A DNA stretch of 15,255 nt. Origin: an uncultured Flavobacterium sp. (GTDB lineage: Bacteria; Bacteroidota; Bacteroidia; Flavobacteriales; Flavobacteriaceae). The translations under genes and the position numbers were made by a program. This document shows positions 14,782 to 15,255 of this stretch, in pieces. Location: NCBI RefSeq assembly GCF_946481155.1, contig NZ_CAMLMK010000069.1, forward strand, positions 1 through 15,255, written 5' to 3'. Within the stretch, counting starts at the first letter, position 1. The number at the start of each line of letters is the position of its first letter. Under the pieces are notes generated by a model that was not told where the DNA came from, ran no database searches, and saw only the letters and a program-made list of their open reading frames with translations.

Positions 14782-15255
14782 CTATATTTTAATCTAAAAA
14801 AGATTACTTCTTAACAAACTTAGTATTCGAAGTTCCCTTATCAGAATTGATCTTTATGAAATAATTCCCTGATGCTAAATTGGAAACATCTACTTTAGAA
14901 ACGTTTTCAGCATTTGGCACCACTAAAACCAACTGTCCTAACTGATTGTAGACATTTATGGAACTTACTTCGATTGTTTGTTTTGTTTCAAGGGTAAGCA
15001 CATCATTTACCGGATTCGGATATAACATGAAATAGCTTGAGAATCCAAAATCCTGAGTGCTCAGGGCAGCAATTGTTGTTGTAGCGGTATTGGTCACGAT
15101 TGGGAAGTTATAATCGAAATAGATGCTCGCTGTATTGCTGAAAGTATCTCCGCTAACCAATGTCGGTTTTGTTTTGATTTTGAATGCTACATAACCATCA
15201 TTATTCGCATCATCAAAGGGAAGGTTAATGTTTTCAAAAATAAATTCCACTTTAT
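14756..15255 (-). repeat. Tandem paralogous repeat, copy 2
   Basis: Partner of 12601-13101; see that entry. The repeat probably continues past the right edge, so its full length is unknown. Confidence 0.9.
14804..15255 (-). CDS. C-terminal part of a second T9SS type A sorting-domain protein (5' end outside window)
   Basis: The last 149 codons of a paralogue of the 679-aa protein, reading leftward from beyond the right edge. The codon at 15250 is GTG but encodes an internal Val: the frame continues to the window end and matches the NKVEFIFENI segment of the neighbour, so this is not a start. Seen directly: the end of the DUF7619-like region (LPFDDANNDGYVAFKIKTK, then FDYNFPIVTNTA) and a complete sorting domain (YPNPVNDVLTLE ... 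SNLASGNYFIKI). From that Val to the end, the two proteins differ at 9 of 148 residues, mostly conservative changes. The missing N-terminal part probably holds a different or related binding region. Same export route and uncertain surface role as the neighbour. Confidence 0.9.
   Translation of the reverse strand, partial: KVEFIFENINLPFDDANNDGYVAFKIKTKPTLVSGDTFSNTASIYFDYNFPIVTNTATTTIAALSTQDFGFSSYFMLYPNPVNDVLTLETKQTIEVSSINVYNQLGQLVLVVPNAENVSKVDVSNLASGNYFIKINSDKGTSNTKFVKK

Noticed and set aside
15248..15250. GTG as the start of a separate 148-aa protein
   Set aside because: The frame stays open to the window edge and aligns with the interior of the paralogue, where this codon is Val.

Overview
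The window looks like the chromosome of a Flavobacterium-like member of the Bacteroidota. The evidence is AT-rich DNA, several boxes matching the Bacteroidota -7 promoter element TAnnTTTG, secreted proteins ending in a type IX secretion (T9SS) type A sorting domain, and protein families in their flavobacterial forms. No tRNA, rRNA, IS element or CRISPR array was seen, and no stretch over 300 bases lacks a gene.

Left part (1-5074). A secreted M1-family zinc aminopeptidase, cut by the left edge, reads leftward. Divergent from it is a tight three-gene operon with gaps of 9 and 2 nt: a Dph6-related ATP pyrophosphatase, a small unrecognised protein with an HEAGH zinc-protease-like motif, and a 2-oxoglutarate/Fe(II) dioxygenase of the aspartyl/asparaginyl hydroxylase type. 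The dioxygenase gene overlaps tail-to-tail by 20 nt with a convergent NodU/CmcH/TobZ-type O-carbamoyltransferase. This cluster holds possible amidation, hydroxylation and carbamoylation chemistry with no recognisable substrate-scaffold enzyme, and is the most interesting part of the window.

Middle (5075-11791). This is mostly housekeeping: recG (replication-fork remodelling helicase), a bestrophin-type anion channel, a lipoprotein-anchored proline-iminopeptidase-family hydrolase with a terminator after it, and pheT (phenylalanyl-tRNA synthetase beta chain) with its own promoter and terminator. recG, the channel and the hydrolase may form one transcript, since no promoter is obvious between them.

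Right part (11792-15255). An unrecognised 238-residue protein with two C-terminal membrane segments is followed by a shared bidirectional terminator. Then come two leftward tandem paralogues encoding large T9SS-exported proteins. The first is complete (679 aa, leucine-rich-repeat-like region plus a DUF7619-like domain plus sorting domain). The second is cut by the right edge. Their visible C-terminal regions differ at only 9 of 148 residues and share an 83-nt perfectly identical block, pointing to recent duplication or gene conversion.
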